NCBI GenBank assembly: GCA_026182355.1
Contig: JAPFBL010000049.1
Coordinates: forward strand, 5,973,001 to 6,037,000
From: Hermatobates lingyangjiaoensis
Lineage: Eukaryota > Arthropoda > Insecta > Hemiptera > Hermatobatidae
Direction: 5' to 3'
DNA length: 64,000 nt
Below, piece by piece: positions 34,641 to 45,464 of the stretch. The notes under the pieces are model-generated. The model saw only the letters and a program-made list of their open reading frames with translations, ran no database searches and was not told where the DNA came from. The first letter of the stretch is position 1; every line of letters starts with the position of its first letter. The position numbers and the translations under genes were made by a program.

Positions 34641-35125
34641 TGAATACCGAAGCAGATTATTTTTTTCTTTATTTTTTTAAATAAGAGAGCCTCTATGGGA
34701 AATGAAATACCTAAAAAATATCAGAATGAAAGCTAAATCGTTTGATCAGTATGTCAGCTAGATAAATGCCCTTCGGAGACAAATAATTCACAAAGAAATA
34801 CTTGAAAGAGTCAGGAACAGCCGGGTTCAATTTGTATAAAGATCATTACAACAATACTTACATTGAAAAAAAGTATTTAAAGACATATGTAGAACTTGTT
34901 TACTTAACAAATAAAATATTAGAATTTGCTTACTTAACTACTATGAAAGGAAGTTGTATTTGACATCATACGAAAATGTGAACTTTGTATTTACAAGAGA
35001 AACTCCTGATCACAATATATATGTATTGAAGTCAGTCATCTCGGAATTGACAATGACTTCTGTTAAATCATACCTAAAACTGAGTACGATGTGTTTCAGG
35101 CTTTCAGTTTAATAATTTTAATAAG
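34641..35125. other. Coding-like but broken AT-rich stretch
   Basis: Short open runs (KKYLKTYVELVYLTNKILEF at about 34870) alternate with stops. No family recognised. Confidence 0.3.
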
Positions 35126-35335
35126 ATGTCATATTCATCAATCATTTCACGACAATTAAATAAAATGATTACAGCTCAACCTAAACAAATGGTAAATATT
35201 GATTTAAATTTATACAACAAAAAACATCAGTTGGTTTTTAACGAGTTTGATATTAAGTTTACTTTTAGTAATGTTGGATGTAGGCCCCGCAAAATTTTTC
35301 TTAATGTTATTTATATAAATTTATTTGCGTTTTGA
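35126..35335 (+). CDS. 69-codon open frame related to the end of repeat B
   Basis: The frame contains DIKFTFSNVGCRPRKIF near residues 42-58, which aligns with DIRFAYSKIECRPLQIS in repeat B copy 2 (about 15400) at both DNA and protein level. The upstream part (MVNIDLNLYNKKHQLVFNEF) has no counterpart in the other copies. It is probably a diverged fragment of the same unknown protein. No known domain, signal peptide or membrane segment was seen. Confidence 0.3.
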   Translation: MSYSSIISRQLNKMITAQPKQMVNIDLNLYNKKHQLVFNEFDIKFTFSNVGCRPRKIFLNVIYINLFAF

Positions 35336-35361
35336 AAATTCTATTCAATCCACCAACTATA

Positions 35362-35500
35362 TATAAAATAAATTCAAAACGAAGGAAATACACAGAAAGA
35401 CACAGACATAACTCACATCGATATTTCGACCATCGTCGTCATCAGGAGGTGTGAAGAGCGATGAGTCCCGCAGGAAGGCAGGGCGGTGACTCACATCCGA
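35362..35500 (-). repeat. Half-copy of the M7-type hammerhead module, next to the Helitron
   Basis: It matches either arm of 43204-43497 (acacagaaagacacagacat, cgatatttcga, caggaggtg, gagtcccgcaggaag). On the minus strand CTGATGA (plus 35439-35445) is followed by a CGAC/GGTCG-type stem II and GAAA. It is unpaired here and lies directly upstream of the Helitron protein remains. Confidence 0.65.
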
Positions 35501-35507
35501 AACATAG

Positions 35508-37580
35508 AAACATACAGTTCTCCGTCTACAGCGACAGAGAGGGAGACAGAGAGAATTAAGGAAAAGAGAGACACCACGGGAAAGGGAAGAGAGGCTGAGG
35601 CGACTGAGGGCCAATAATGAACAGAGATGGAAAGCAGAAACAATCGAACAAAGAGAAGAAAGATTAAACAATCAGAGACAGAGAAGTGAACAAAGAAGCA
35701 ACACAGAAACCAAAGTACAAAAGTACAAAGTACAATTTAATGGAAAAGCTGCACATTTTTGCTGCACAAATGCAAAATTTTCATTACCATTCTTACATGT
35801 GTTACCCATTGAACTTCGTAAGTTATATGAAAACACGATGAAGAAAGTCGCCACTTCAGAAAGAACTGAAGACGTTACAATAGCCTGTTCCAAATTACAT
35901 ATTTTACGAGTTGTAAAGAGACAAATCCAGGAAACGTATGGAATTCATCAGTAATTATTCAAGGCCAGATCCATCATTATATTGGGTCACTATTAACAGA
36001 ACCAGATGCTCAAGCACAATTCATTCAAATATATATTTTTTAGACAGAGAACAATGTATTGATGTTCGTATGAATTTGTACCGGAATAATGAAATACGTC
36101 GAAGCTTGATAGAAAGAATTGATCACATTCTAAAATGTGATAATAACTATGTGTCTTCCTTCTAACAGCTTAAAGACAGGATTCACAATACCCCAATGCA
36201 TCTATTGTCATAGATCCTACAAGGAAACCAAACACTCATCATTCAAAAAGTTTCAATGATAAAATTGCTAATGAAGTTGGAATTATTGTTCAACACAACA
36301 GTGAACTGTAACCACCTCACGTCACATAGTACTTACAGAAAGAGGTGGTCAACTTCAAACGATATCAAAATATCATCGATCGTATGATCCATTGCAACAT
36401 GTATTGTTTTTTCCTGATGGAGAAGATGGCAAGATGTATGTCAGAAAATATTGAAATTCTACTTGCTTTATTACAATGACGTGCAACCTATGGTCTGAGA
36501 TTACAGATAACCTATTTAAGAATCAACTACCTCATGGCACACATGACATAATCACTCGAGTGTTTATTTGAAAAGGAAACTTTTCATTAAATATCTAAAC
36601 GGATTGCAAGGTTTATTTGGCAATTGCATTGTATATGTTTTAAGTGTTGAAAACTGAAAACGGGGATTACCATATCTACATTATCTAAACCAAGACAAAT
36701 TAATTATAATGAGTATGTTGAAGCTGAAATCCCAAGTTTAGATGAAGACCCAAAAGGATATGCATTAGTGCTACAACACATGATACATGGACCGAACTGC
36801 AACGGTTCATCTCTATGTTGAAAAAATGGAAACTGCTCAAAGAGATATCCAAGATCTTACGGTGACGAAACAAGATGTGGAGAAGTTTCTTATCCAATTT
36901 ACAGACGAAGGTGACAAGGAATGCGAGGCCATCATTTTCATCTTTCAGGTATCAAGATAGGAAACAACAACTTATAACTTCGAAATGGGTTGTGTTCTAC
37001 AACATGGTCTTGTAATGAGATTACACTTTCCGAAGACATATTGTCCGTACACATAATGTTGATCAGTGCATTGAATACATTTATTCTTCATTCACCAATC
37101 CACAAAAATTGTTCACAGAAAATTCTATATTGGTTCCATTTAACGAGACCGTCAGAGAAATTAATCATAAGTGTATTAATTAATTTCCATGAAAAATTAA
37201 ACATTATTATACAACTCGGTTTGTGTTGGAACAGAAGCCATACATTACTCACAAAAATTGCTTGACCCACTAGAGTTGTCTGGGTTTCCTCAATATAAGC
37301 TAAAACTCAAAAGGGAGCTCCTGTCATTTGTATGAGAAATATTGATCCTCCAAGCTTGTGTAATGAAACAAGACTACTAATTGAGGAACTTTATGATAAT
37401 GTTATTGTTTGTAAAATGATTGCATCACGATTTCATGGAGAAATAGTTTTTATTCCAAGATTGAATATGTTTTACTTGAAGATCATTCCCTTCTCAATGA
37501 TTCAATTTCCAATTCAGTTAGCATTTTCCATGAGTATTCATAAGTCTCAAGGGTAGATTTTGCAGAAGGTTTTAGTTCAT
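35508..37580 (+). pseudogene. Helitron Rep-helicase pseudogene
   Basis: Segments of the Helitron protein follow in order, in shifting frames. First is an Arg/Glu-rich N-terminus open for 148 codons (35508-35951; ETIEQREERLNNQRQRSEQR), typical of arthropod Helitron proteins. Then come LDREQCIDVRMNLYRNNEIR (about 36030) and the Helitron-like N-domain RGGQLQTISKYHRSYDPLQH (about 36345-36400). The Rep (HUH) region follows with KRGLPYLHYL, where the usual GLPHAH has lost one His. MIHGPNCN and CSKRYPRSYG are at about 36780-36860. After a large deletion come helicase pieces NSILVPFNETVREINHKC (about 37120), VICMRNIDPPSLCNETRLL (about 37330) and FPIQLAFSMSIHKSQG (about 37510-37555). No Walker A motif is present. 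Inactive. Confidence 0.9.
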
Positions 37581-37654
37581 TTAAGAAAACCAATATTTGA
37601 ACATGGCCAATGTTAAAATATTGGTGACGAAGTGAATGAACCAAGTTCATTATT

Positions 37655-37770
37655 TCACTTGTACATTGAATTTTCAATCCACTCGAAGCTTAGATTTTAA
37701 GTTAGACATACAAAAATCTATTGTTTGATCCTACTATGAGCATATTGTGATCTTAGTAGGGTCAAATAAA
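37655..37770 (+). repeat. Helitron subterminal unit and small inverted repeat
   Basis: tgaattttcaatccactcga followed by a ttagacatacaaaaatcta block matches the duplicated unit in 39581-40681 (two copies) and 19911-20790 (two copies). It is followed by an inverted repeat: tttgatcctact (37727) with agtagggtcaaa (about 37757). Confidence 0.65.
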
Positions 37771-37966
37771 AAGAAAACATTAGCATTTTTTTAGAAAATT
37801 CAAATTGCACTAAAAATATTGTGAATAGAAGAGCATTGTTTTAAAAAGATTTTCATTATTCTTTTTATTAGAAATGAATTTTTAAAGTTTATTTGCATTT
37901 ACGTTAACCTTATTGCATTAAAAATGAGGAAGAGCTGGATGACCCAACGGGTCACAGGTAGTCCAG

Positions 37967-39580
37967 TGTAGAGCAATTAATGTACCAATTAAATCTTGAA
38001 AAACTTTCTATTTCAACTATTTTAAAAAAAGTATATACTATGAAACCTACTTTTTTTAACGCTCTGAAAACCAGTTAAATTTTTGCCTTATTAAATAATT
38101 TAAAATAGTTAAGGACAATTTGAAAACTTAAGCGAATTTTTTAAAGTTTTATGGATGACTTGACAATAATTCTTCAAATTTTATTCAAGTAGGGTTGAAA
38201 ATAATATTTTAAACTTGTAGAGAGAGAAAATTTTAGATGAAAGTAGGTCCATTTGGAAAGGAGTGCATGGATTAGAGGTTCGGTTAGGAGTATAAACTAA
38301 GGCAGTTATTTTGTGCGAAGTTTTGGTGAAGGTATTTGGGTGGACGTATCCAGTTAGCTCTAACTGATAAAGAGGGATTCAACTGGGTTGTTTTTGTTGC
38401 TAATAGGTTTTGTTGGAGTCAACTTCTCCAGATAGCTTAGCCACCGTTGGATCTACTTCTCTCTGCTGAATTATTACTATCATTCCTACCTTAAGGGTAA
38501 ACTACTGATATAATTCAAATATAGAGAGTATTATTCGTTCTTCTGGCTGGCATCCAACACTGCATATTGTCCATTATACAGTGGTGATTTACTCATTCGG
38601 TATAAACCAAAATAACTCATGTCTTCTCTAACCTATCTCATTTACTCTGTTTCGCAAGTGAATAACACTGTTCATTCGAATAATAATTACATATATCTAA
38701 GAAGTTAATGTTTTCTCTTACCATATTTATATTCACATTTGGGGAAAATAATTTAATTGAAGCTGTATGTATGAGTCTAACCAAAAGATACTAACTAACA
38801 AAGTTACTAATTCCACTAATGTTTCCAGTTCTGGAACTTTTGCAAAAATGCTGTCCTTAAATTCTGAATAGTTTCATAGGTTATTTATTTAACATTTTCA
38901 ATTAAATATTTCCTGTAAGATTTTATCGGCAATCTAATCTGTGCAGAAGAAGAAAGAAAATAGGCTTTGGTCAGGCAGTTGAGTAGTGTGATAAGAGATG
39001 AATGTAATGTTACTTAGTATGTAAAATGCCCCATGAGGATGAATGCCCAACTATGATTTTATTCACCTCTTTTATTTACCATTCACCACTTGAACACAGT
39101 ACATGTCTTTTTATCATTACAGAAGACCGTAATATATTAAAGTTTTAAGATAACAGAAACGATTGATAATATTACCTTATTCAAAGGAATCGAGATTTTA
39201 AATGTTGCTACTTTATCTTTAATAAATTGTGAAAGCAGCATTGACATCTAAACTCACATGAAATGTCCAACTGTCTTCAAACTACATATACATATTATTC
39301 ATATAATCAGATAATTATTGTTACCTAAAAGTTGCCCATTTCGGGTTAAAATTATTTGTATAAAGTTTTTTTTTAATAATGATTTTTAAGAAAATCACAC
39401 CTGTCTATTACTTCTTGTTAAAATTTATATTTTACTTCAAACAATCACAACATTGACGCTGTTAAGAACACAGATATCCATTTTTTAAATTATGATTTTT
39501 TTTTTAAAATTGAATTAAACAAGCCCTTGCTTTTAAAATAAGAACTTAGTCTGAATAAATGAATATCATTTTAGTATAAA
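37967..39580. other. Unassigned stretch between two Helitrons
   Basis: No gene or repeat was recognised. Confidence 0.45.
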
Positions 39581-40681
39581 CTAGCAAAAATGCACGTCAT
39601 TGACAGGTGCTTTTTCGAAACTTCGGAGATAATACATAGTTTTCAAAATATCATTAGAAATTGTACAATAGTAGAAAATATCTTCATGAGTACAGTGTTA
39701 AGCAAATGTCTCTGTATATACCACATTGTTATTATTTGAATGGAAACTGATAGTGGTTCGAATTCAATGGTATGCGTAGCATACACACAGACTCCCCAGT
39801 ACTACTCAAGTTTCGTAACATGAAACTTGTTACCGCTACTAAATCGCAGCATGATTTGTGTTCCTACATTAAGTTTTTACTCATGAGCAGGCAGTCCAGG
39901 AGCAGTCACAGAGTCAAGAAATTCAGTTCGAAAATGAACTGCTTCCTCATCACTATCACTGTCTTTACTGACTTGTAAGTTCCTTCAACGGCTTGTTATA
40001 GCGTAAGAACTTGTTTGTTGATTTTTCCTACCTGTGCATTAGTTATTGTTCCGAATTGCTGGTTCACAAGGTCAGTTAATCTGAATATATAGTACATTTT
40101 GAACTCTTGGAAACACTTTTCAATAAGTTGAAATTCGCAATATATTCATATACGCAAATATAATTGAAATCAACTAACAATACCCACTAGGCACCTGTAC
40201 ATTTTCAACATAAACCTGTCGGTGAAGTTAGCCAAACAAGGCTTAAAAGTTCATTACTTCGCTTGTATGTTGAATTTTCAATCCATTCAAAGCTTAGATT
40301 TTAATTTAGACATACAAAAATCTAGGGTCGATGCTTCAGCTTGTTATGTCTGTTATGGTGGATGAGTTTACTTGCGACAAAAGTTTGCGCTTTAATCGTC
40401 CATAACCTCGCTTCTACGTTGAATTTTCAATCCATTCAGAGCTTATATTTTATATTGGACATAAACAAATTTACTATCAATGTTTCAGTTTGCTATGTTT
40501 TATGGCAGCTGAGTTTACATGCTACAAAATTTTGTGGAAAAACAGACAAACCAACAAACCGACAGAGAGAAATTCTTCTAATGGTGGATTCGGTTTTTCC
40601 AATGTATGAAACGTAAAGAAAACTTCAAATGAGTTAGTCCTAAGCAATGTACAGACAATACATATCCTTTATTTATATAGG
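39581..40681 (-). mobile_element. Small Helitron, second copy (1.1 kb)
   Basis: On the minus strand it begins at 40681 with CCTATATAAATAAAGG, where the usual TC has become CC, after an A. It ends with a hairpin (GCAC..GTGC, about 39591-39610), TTTTTG and CTAG at 39581-39584, followed by T. It is homologous to 19911-20790. It contains two tandem 130-bp units (about 40245-40400 and 40400-40530). A helicase remnant on the minus strand reads DEEAVHFRTEFLDSVTAPGL then LNVGTQIML, so it derives from an autonomous Helitron by deletion. Confidence 0.8.
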
Positions 40682-42490
40682 TTTCTTAACATGTTATTCT
40701 AATTTTAAAATTCTCCTTTTGTTCTACATGAATATAGCTTATTTTACTAGTTTATATAAGTATACATTTATTCCAAAAAACACACATCTTTCCTCCTTCT
40801 TATCTTCATAGCTTCCCATTTATTTTATTATATCCATAATCCAAACATGTTTCAGTTCTACATTATACCTTTCCGTTAAGGTTGGTGGACATCTTAGTTT
40901 TTAAAACTGTAAGTAAGATATGTTTTGTTCAATTTCAAATATTTATGTGCAATAATTTTTTTGTAAGACGGAATAAAAGGGTATGTACAAAATCTTTTAA
41001 TCTTCACCCTTTGCTGTTATTCCCACTTAGTAAATTCCACACATTAAACAATTCCACAACTCACGAGTTATGCAATTTAGATATCAAATTACTTATTTTA
41101 AGAATTTTTTAGAAAAAATTAAAATGTTATTAGTTTCTCTATATCCATTCTGATAAAAAGGAATTGCACGTTAATACAAACTATTCTAACAAGTGGAGTG
41201 GGTTGCCCTTATTCCAAGTTAGGCGTACCGTATTTAAGGCTATATCACATCTTCTAAGGGGCCAAATCTTCTAATATGACAAATAAGATAAATGTCATAT
41301 TAACATTTTAAACTATATAAGAGTTGTAGTTTAAAAAATAAATTATCTTCTATGAATTTTCAAAACGCCCATAATATCCCACTTTTTTAGAGTAGTTTTG
41401 CCAAAGAATTACATTGTTCTTCTTTCTGTAAGTTTTGTGTAAAATTTTTAGGTAAAACTGACTTTTCAAATTATCAGAATAAGTTTAAACCTTTTTCCGC
41501 TATTAAAAATAGCAGCTTAATGATAACGTCAAGGATACATATCGTTTGATATTTGAGTTTAGAAGAAAAAAAATGGTTCCTAAAACACATATTGAGCAGA
41601 GAAGTGAATTCTTCATTAAGCAATGTTGCCCAAAATCTGTCCAGCTCATCTAGAAAGCAAGGGCTGTTTTTGAGTACTATATTAAAACGCCATCATCTCG
41701 TTTTAATGAAGGTGTGACCTTCATCGAGTCCAAAATCCTTTGCAAACTTATCCACCCACTTACCTAAACACATGCAGACACTATAGCGAAAAATATAAAA
41801 ATTTACTAAGGAGTAAGTTCGTCAAATGCTTGAAATTTATTTTATTTTGATTACTATTCTTTACGCATCCCACTAAATAGTAGGGCAACTAGAAATTATT
41901 CTGAATTGAGTTTCACGTTTAAATATATATATATATATATATTCCCCCATAGTCCTAAGCGATTTATTATTTCTTTTTATAATCAAATTCTTTGTAGATG
42001 TCATATGCAAAATGTTGCTGCCATAGCGTTAGTAATTAAGTAAAAAATAATATTTTTTTGACTTATAAATGTGTCATAAAGGCCTAATAACATTGATGCC
42101 ATTTAGCAAAAAAGCACGGCACTAAAAAAAATCCACTCATCCTTCTGTAAAGGGCAATTTTTTTTCAGGTTCATTATTATCCATCAAATAGTTTGACTCG
42201 TGTCGTGCTCACATTCTCTCCGACTTAAATAAGTTTTATGCTAAACAAGCCTTTGCTGCTATGTAGAAAACTGATAATTTTCAAGCACAGTTTAAAATGA
42301 ATAAAACTGCATTGAAATAAATGAAATCATTTAATTGATTTTCTATGTTTGAAAAATGTATCTGAAATGTGGTTGAAAAAATTGTGTCAGATTCTTATAA
42401 AAGATTATGAAAATATATGTATATGATAGACACTTAAAATAAATCCAAAACTAAATTGATTATGAACGAGTTCATTATTCTTTACTTCTA
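40682..42490. other. Unassigned AT-rich stretch
   Basis: It has a short (AT)n near 41922-41942. A 76-codon open frame at 40882-41112 has no known domain. Nothing else was recognised. Confidence 0.45.
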
Positions 42491-42655
42491 GTAGGTTCGG
42501 TTTGGTTACCGTGGCAGTCTTCCACAAGAGAACACAAGCCGAAGATTGCCTATTTGTGATATCACACAAAAACGACTGATTTTACATTGGGATTAATTAC
42601 TTTTGCCTAACTTAAGTGGATTTACTGTAGGGATCTATAACAGGTACTTGACATC
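42491..42655 (-). repeat. SINE, truncated copy (minus strand)
   Basis: The reverse complement matches the 3' half of 30161-30486: gtgtgatatcacaaatag, cggcttgtgttctcttgtgg and an AACCAAACCGAACCT tail in place of AACCTAACCTAA. The tRNA-like head is absent. Confidence 0.65.
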
Positions 42656-42959
42656 ATGCTTGTAGGTTGTACCTACAAAGTTTACCGAGTGCAAAGTGGG
42701 GTAGACGATATTTTCACACATTCTTGCCTGTTTTTTTCATATTTCATTAATACAATTTTAAAATTTTACTAAACAACCTTGTCTGTTCATGACAGTTTGT
42801 TTTTCTATAATAAATAATGCCTCAATGATATGTAATCTTGTATGGTCGTTTTTTTGCTGTAGGATCCCTGTATATTAGAATGAAATGTTGAGTGCTTATT
42901 TAATTATGAATGTTCTGTAGTTATATTTTAGTTATGTATAGTTTGGTTATGATTTCGTA

Positions 42960-43010
42960 GAACAACTATAATCCTTGATAATGGTCAGAGAGGACCGAAA
43001 CATGCCTAAC
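42960..43010 (+). ncRNA. Degenerate hammerhead-like motif, single copy
   Basis: CTTGATA is followed by stem II GGTC (42983-42986) with GACC (42993-42996) and GAAA (42997-43000). This is the same stem II as the well-formed member at 53981-54016. The CUGANGA strand and stem III are mutated. Confidence 0.35.
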
Positions 43011-43203
43011 TATGTAAATAAAAATTTTGGTCAACTAATCTATCTTGTACTACAAATATGGAGAAAGTGTATTAGAGAAATTGAGAGACTCAGTAGAAGA
43101 GTTTTGAAATTAAAAATAAGCATATAATTTAACATGACATGCATAAAGAAAGGTCTGTTCCGAAATATACGAATGTATATGTATATATATATATATATAT
43201 ATA

Positions 43204-43497
43204 TTACAATAAAATAAAAAACGAAGGAAACACACAGAAAGACACAGACATAACTCACATCGATATTTCGACAATCGTCGTCATCAGGAGGTGCGAAGAG
43301 CGAAGAGCGAAGAGTCCCGCAGGAAGACAGGGCGGTACTCACTACTATACTACTATACTTGAGTACCGCCCTGTCTTCCTGCGGGACTCTTCGCTCTTCG
43401 CTCTTCGCACCTCCTGATGACGACGATTGTCGAAATATCGATGTTAGTTATGTCTGTGTCTTTCTGTGTGTTTCCTTCGTTTTTTATTTTATTGTAA
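43204..43497. repeat. Palindromic module M7
   Basis: Near-perfect arms of about 137 bp run from ttacaataaaataaaaaacg at 43204 to its reverse complement ending at 43497. The centre is at about 43350. Each arm has tandem gcgaaga units, CTGATGA (minus 43281-43287, plus 43414-43420), a CGAC/GTCG stem and GAAATATCGATGT. Stem II pairing needs either a missing G or a shifted extra C, and the base after stem III varies between arms, so the hammerhead fit is incomplete. (TA)n lies on both sides (about 43177-43203, 43529-43540). Confidence 0.85.
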
Positions 43498-43570
43498 AAA
43501 AGTCCGCTGGACCGTTTCTTTTAATTGTATATATATATATTGATATAGTTTCTCGACCACTGATATTTCA

Positions 43571-44179
43571 AATTCACATAAGGGGTTATTGAGGATTTTG
43601 GTCATAAAACATACAACTCCTGATGATCAGCCGACGTTTCGCCAAAAGTTGTTTGGCATTTTCAAGGCTAAAAAACAATTTATTAAACGACATAAGTAAA
43701 GCAAGATAAATACCTCATCGAACACCATCCAACAGAAAACAAACGACACAAACAACAATTAAAGTACCCAGAGAACCACAAAAGTATCATAAAATACCTA
43801 GTGCTATTATTATTATTATTATTTAATAATAATAATTAAATGATTACTTAATTAATACCTTATTAATTAATAACTAATTAACTAATAATTAATTAATAAT
43901 ATGCAACTAGGTTTAAACGACAAATGTCTGTTTTTAAATAATAATAATAGCACTAGGTATTTTATGATACTTTTGTGGTTCTCTGGGTACTTTAATTGTT
44001 GTTCGTGTCGTTTGTTTTCTGTTGGATGGTGTTCAATGATGTATTTATCTTGCTTTACTTATGTCGTTTAATAAATTGTTTTTTAGCCTTGAAAATGCCA
44101 AACAACTTTTGGCGAAACGTCGGCTGATCATCAGGAGTTGTATGTTTTATGACCAAAATCCTCAATAACCCCTTATGTG

Positions 44180-44184
<5 letters not shown>
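43571..44184. repeat. Palindromic module M8, the largest
   Basis: Arms of about 245 bp lie at 43571-43815 and 43940-44184. The centre, about 125 bp, is rich in TAA/TTA. (TA)n follows at about 44183-44212. Each arm contains gaaacgtcggctgatcatca and the degenerate core annotated at 44085-44125. Confidence 0.85.
44085..44125 (+). ncRNA. Degenerate hammerhead-like motif (M8, right arm)
   Basis: Stem I is AGCC (44085-44088) with GGCT (44122-44125). Stem II is GCCA (44097-44100) with TGGC (44110-44113). GAAA is at 44114-44117, stem III is ACGT (44117-44120), and the cleavage base would be C44121. The strand expected to be CUGANGA reads TTGAAAA, which changes two required bases. It is mirrored in the left arm on the minus strand. 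Confidence 0.45.
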
Positions 44185-44218
<34 letters not shown>

Positions 44219-44282
44219 TACATATTATTATATTATATATTAACAACCAGGTTAAAAAGTATTTATTAATTTTTAGTTCACT

Positions 44283-44320
44283 TGCTCTCTGATGATGTGT
44301 TGACGAAAGGCCTTAGAGCA
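44283..44320 (+). ncRNA. Hammerhead-ribozyme-like motif (single half-module M9)
   Basis: Stem I is TGCTCT (44283-44288) with AGAGCA (44315-44320), six perfect pairs. CTGATGA, the standard core, is at 44289-44295. Stem II is very short (GT/AC, 44297-44304). GAAA is at 44305-44308, stem III is the self-complementary AGGCCT (44308-44313), and the cleavage base is T44314. The half-module stands between (TA)n tracts at about 44183 and 44353. The short stem II is the weak point. Confidence 0.6.
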
Positions 44321-44412
44321 TTGTTTTCAAATTAGTTTCATTGTGGTTAATTAATATATATATATATGAAAACAAACCACAAGGAAAAAAAAAAGAAAAC
44401 AGATAGAAAAAA

Positions 44413-44449
44413 TGCTCTGAGGCCTTTCAATTTATGTCATCAGAGAGCA
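44413..44449 (-). ncRNA. Hammerhead-ribozyme-like motif (M10, left arm)
   Basis: Mirror copy of the motif at 44535-44571. On the minus strand it reads TGCTCT, CTGATGA (plus 44437-44443), an AT-rich loop, GAAA, AGGCCT, C, AGAGCA. Confidence 0.55.
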
Positions 44450-44534
44450 AACAAGGAAAGAACTAGAAGGTAACATAAAAGGTATGATACCTTTTATCAT
44501 ACCTTTTATGTTACCTTCTAGTTCTTACCTTGTT

Positions 44535-44571
44535 TGCTCTCTGATGACATAAATTGAAAGGCCTCAGAGCA
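44535..44571 (+). ncRNA. Hammerhead-ribozyme-like motif (M10, right arm)
   Basis: Stem I is TGCTCT (44535-44540) with AGAGCA (44566-44571). CTGATGA is at 44541-44547, GAAA at 44556-44559, AGGCCT at 44559-44564, and the cleavage base is C44565. Between core and GAAA the eight bases cataaatt form at most two weak pairs, so stem II is poor although all fixed bases are correct. Confidence 0.55.
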
Positions 44572-44699
44572 TTTTTTCTATCTGTTTTCTTTTTTTTTTC
44601 CTTGTGGTTTGTTTTCATTGATTGCATCACGTGTTTATTGTAATGAAATCTAAATTGTAATGAAAAAAATAATATATATATTTATTTTTAAAAACTAAA

Positions 44700-45330
44700 A
44701 AAATTAACGGTAGAGGTTACGACCAGAAGTGCGAGTCCCAAGGAGACATATAAATGCCTCTTCGGACGCTCTAAGTGTGACATGGGAGTTAGACTAGGGG
44801 ATTTGTTTAAGGATTGTTAAGAATTGGCTATGGGAAAGTTACTGCATTGACCATCCATGGACGCCCTGTGATTGTTAACGCGTAGGCTCAGCATGGTTAA
44901 AGCCAAGGTAATGTAAAAAGCATCACATCGAGTACAATCCAAACGGTAAATGCAGTTACAGGAGGTGCAAGATGTATCAGAGGGAACAGGGTAGGGGTTG
45001 TTACTAAGAGGGCAAGTAAAGTAAGGACTGGGGTTAATTAAGGGACAGATTTGGCAGTTATGGCGTTCCCATCGCTGTATCCCTCTGCTAGCAGAGGGAC
45101 TGTTAAAAGAAATATGGGAGAAAATGGGTTTAAGGTTGCAAGGTATACGGTAGGAAAAGGTAGTAGGAGAAGTAGACGATGAAGAGGAAAGAACTCTCTG
45201 ATAACAGTGACGAGTTGGTGGGAGACAGGGAAAAAAGTAGATATGAAGGGAGTAGTATTACTACGATCCCTTCTAGTTGAGAGCACTGAACACCCTCAGC
45301 AGGAATGACAGAACTGTTGTTTACATTACA
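44700..45330 (-). pseudogene. Penelope-like element GIY-YIG endonuclease fragment
   Basis: On the minus strand, 45074 to 44818 is open and reads RWERHNCQICPL, a Cys-rich spacer, then CIYRLDCTRCDAFYI and MLSLRVNNHRASMDGQ. This is the zinc-finger plus GIY-YIG nuclease pattern of Penelope-like retroelements: the Tyr of IYRL, FYI(G) with Gly now Thr, and the conserved Arg in LSLR. Upstream (45075-45286) the linker (FSYRIP-type and PIFSHISF-type residues) continues in another frame, so there is a frameshift. Reverse transcriptase is missing. This domain would nick target DNA for integration. It lies between modules M10 and M11/M12, as expected for terminal repeats flanking a Penelope-like gene. 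Confidence 0.8.
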
Positions 45331-45464
45331 AGTGCATCTTCGTTCTATACATTTTTCTTTTAAAAAATGGCTTTCTGCTATTGAAGGAATTACAAATTTG
45401 AAGGATTTTAATTGATAGGGATCTAAGGATAGCTTTCTTTATATATATATATAAAGTACAATGT

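Larger units (their letters stand above)
35508..37966 (+). mobile_element. Decayed Helitron with Rep/helicase gene
   Basis: The region holds the Helitron protein remains (35508 to about 37580), a subterminal unit shared with the small Helitrons (about 37650-37725) and a possible 3' end. The 3' end is the hairpin GACCC-AAC-GGGTC (37941-37953) followed after 9 bases by CCAG and T (37963-37967), where CTAG is usual. The 5' end was not located; a hammerhead-type half-module occupies the place just upstream. Confidence 0.7.
44367..44619. repeat. Palindromic module M10
   Basis: The arms run from tgaaaacaaaccacaaggaa at 44367 to the reverse complement ending at about 44618, centred near 44491 (ggtatgat..atcatacc). 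Each arm holds one M9-type core. It lies just downstream of the Penelope-like endonuclease fragment in that gene's direction. Confidence 0.85.

Noticed and set aside
35357..35893. Minus-strand frames of 104 and 73 codons
   Set aside because: They are antisense to the Arg/Glu-rich Helitron N-terminus and to the adjacent half-module. The plus strand gives recognisable Helitron protein.
43414..43440. Calling M7 a fully formed hammerhead
   Set aside because: CTGATGA and GAAA are present, but stem II leaves either a missing G or an extra C, and the base after stem III is G in some copies. I kept it as a degenerate relative.
43040..43592. Open frames of about 100 codons on both strands containing APPDDDDCRNIDVSYVCVF
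   Set aside because: They are the two arms of palindrome M7 read outward, so the same peptide appears twice. The region is non-coding repeat.
45038..45286. 82-codon minus-strand frame as an independent gene
   Set aside because: It is the linker part of the Penelope-like protein, in a frame shifted relative to the endonuclease.
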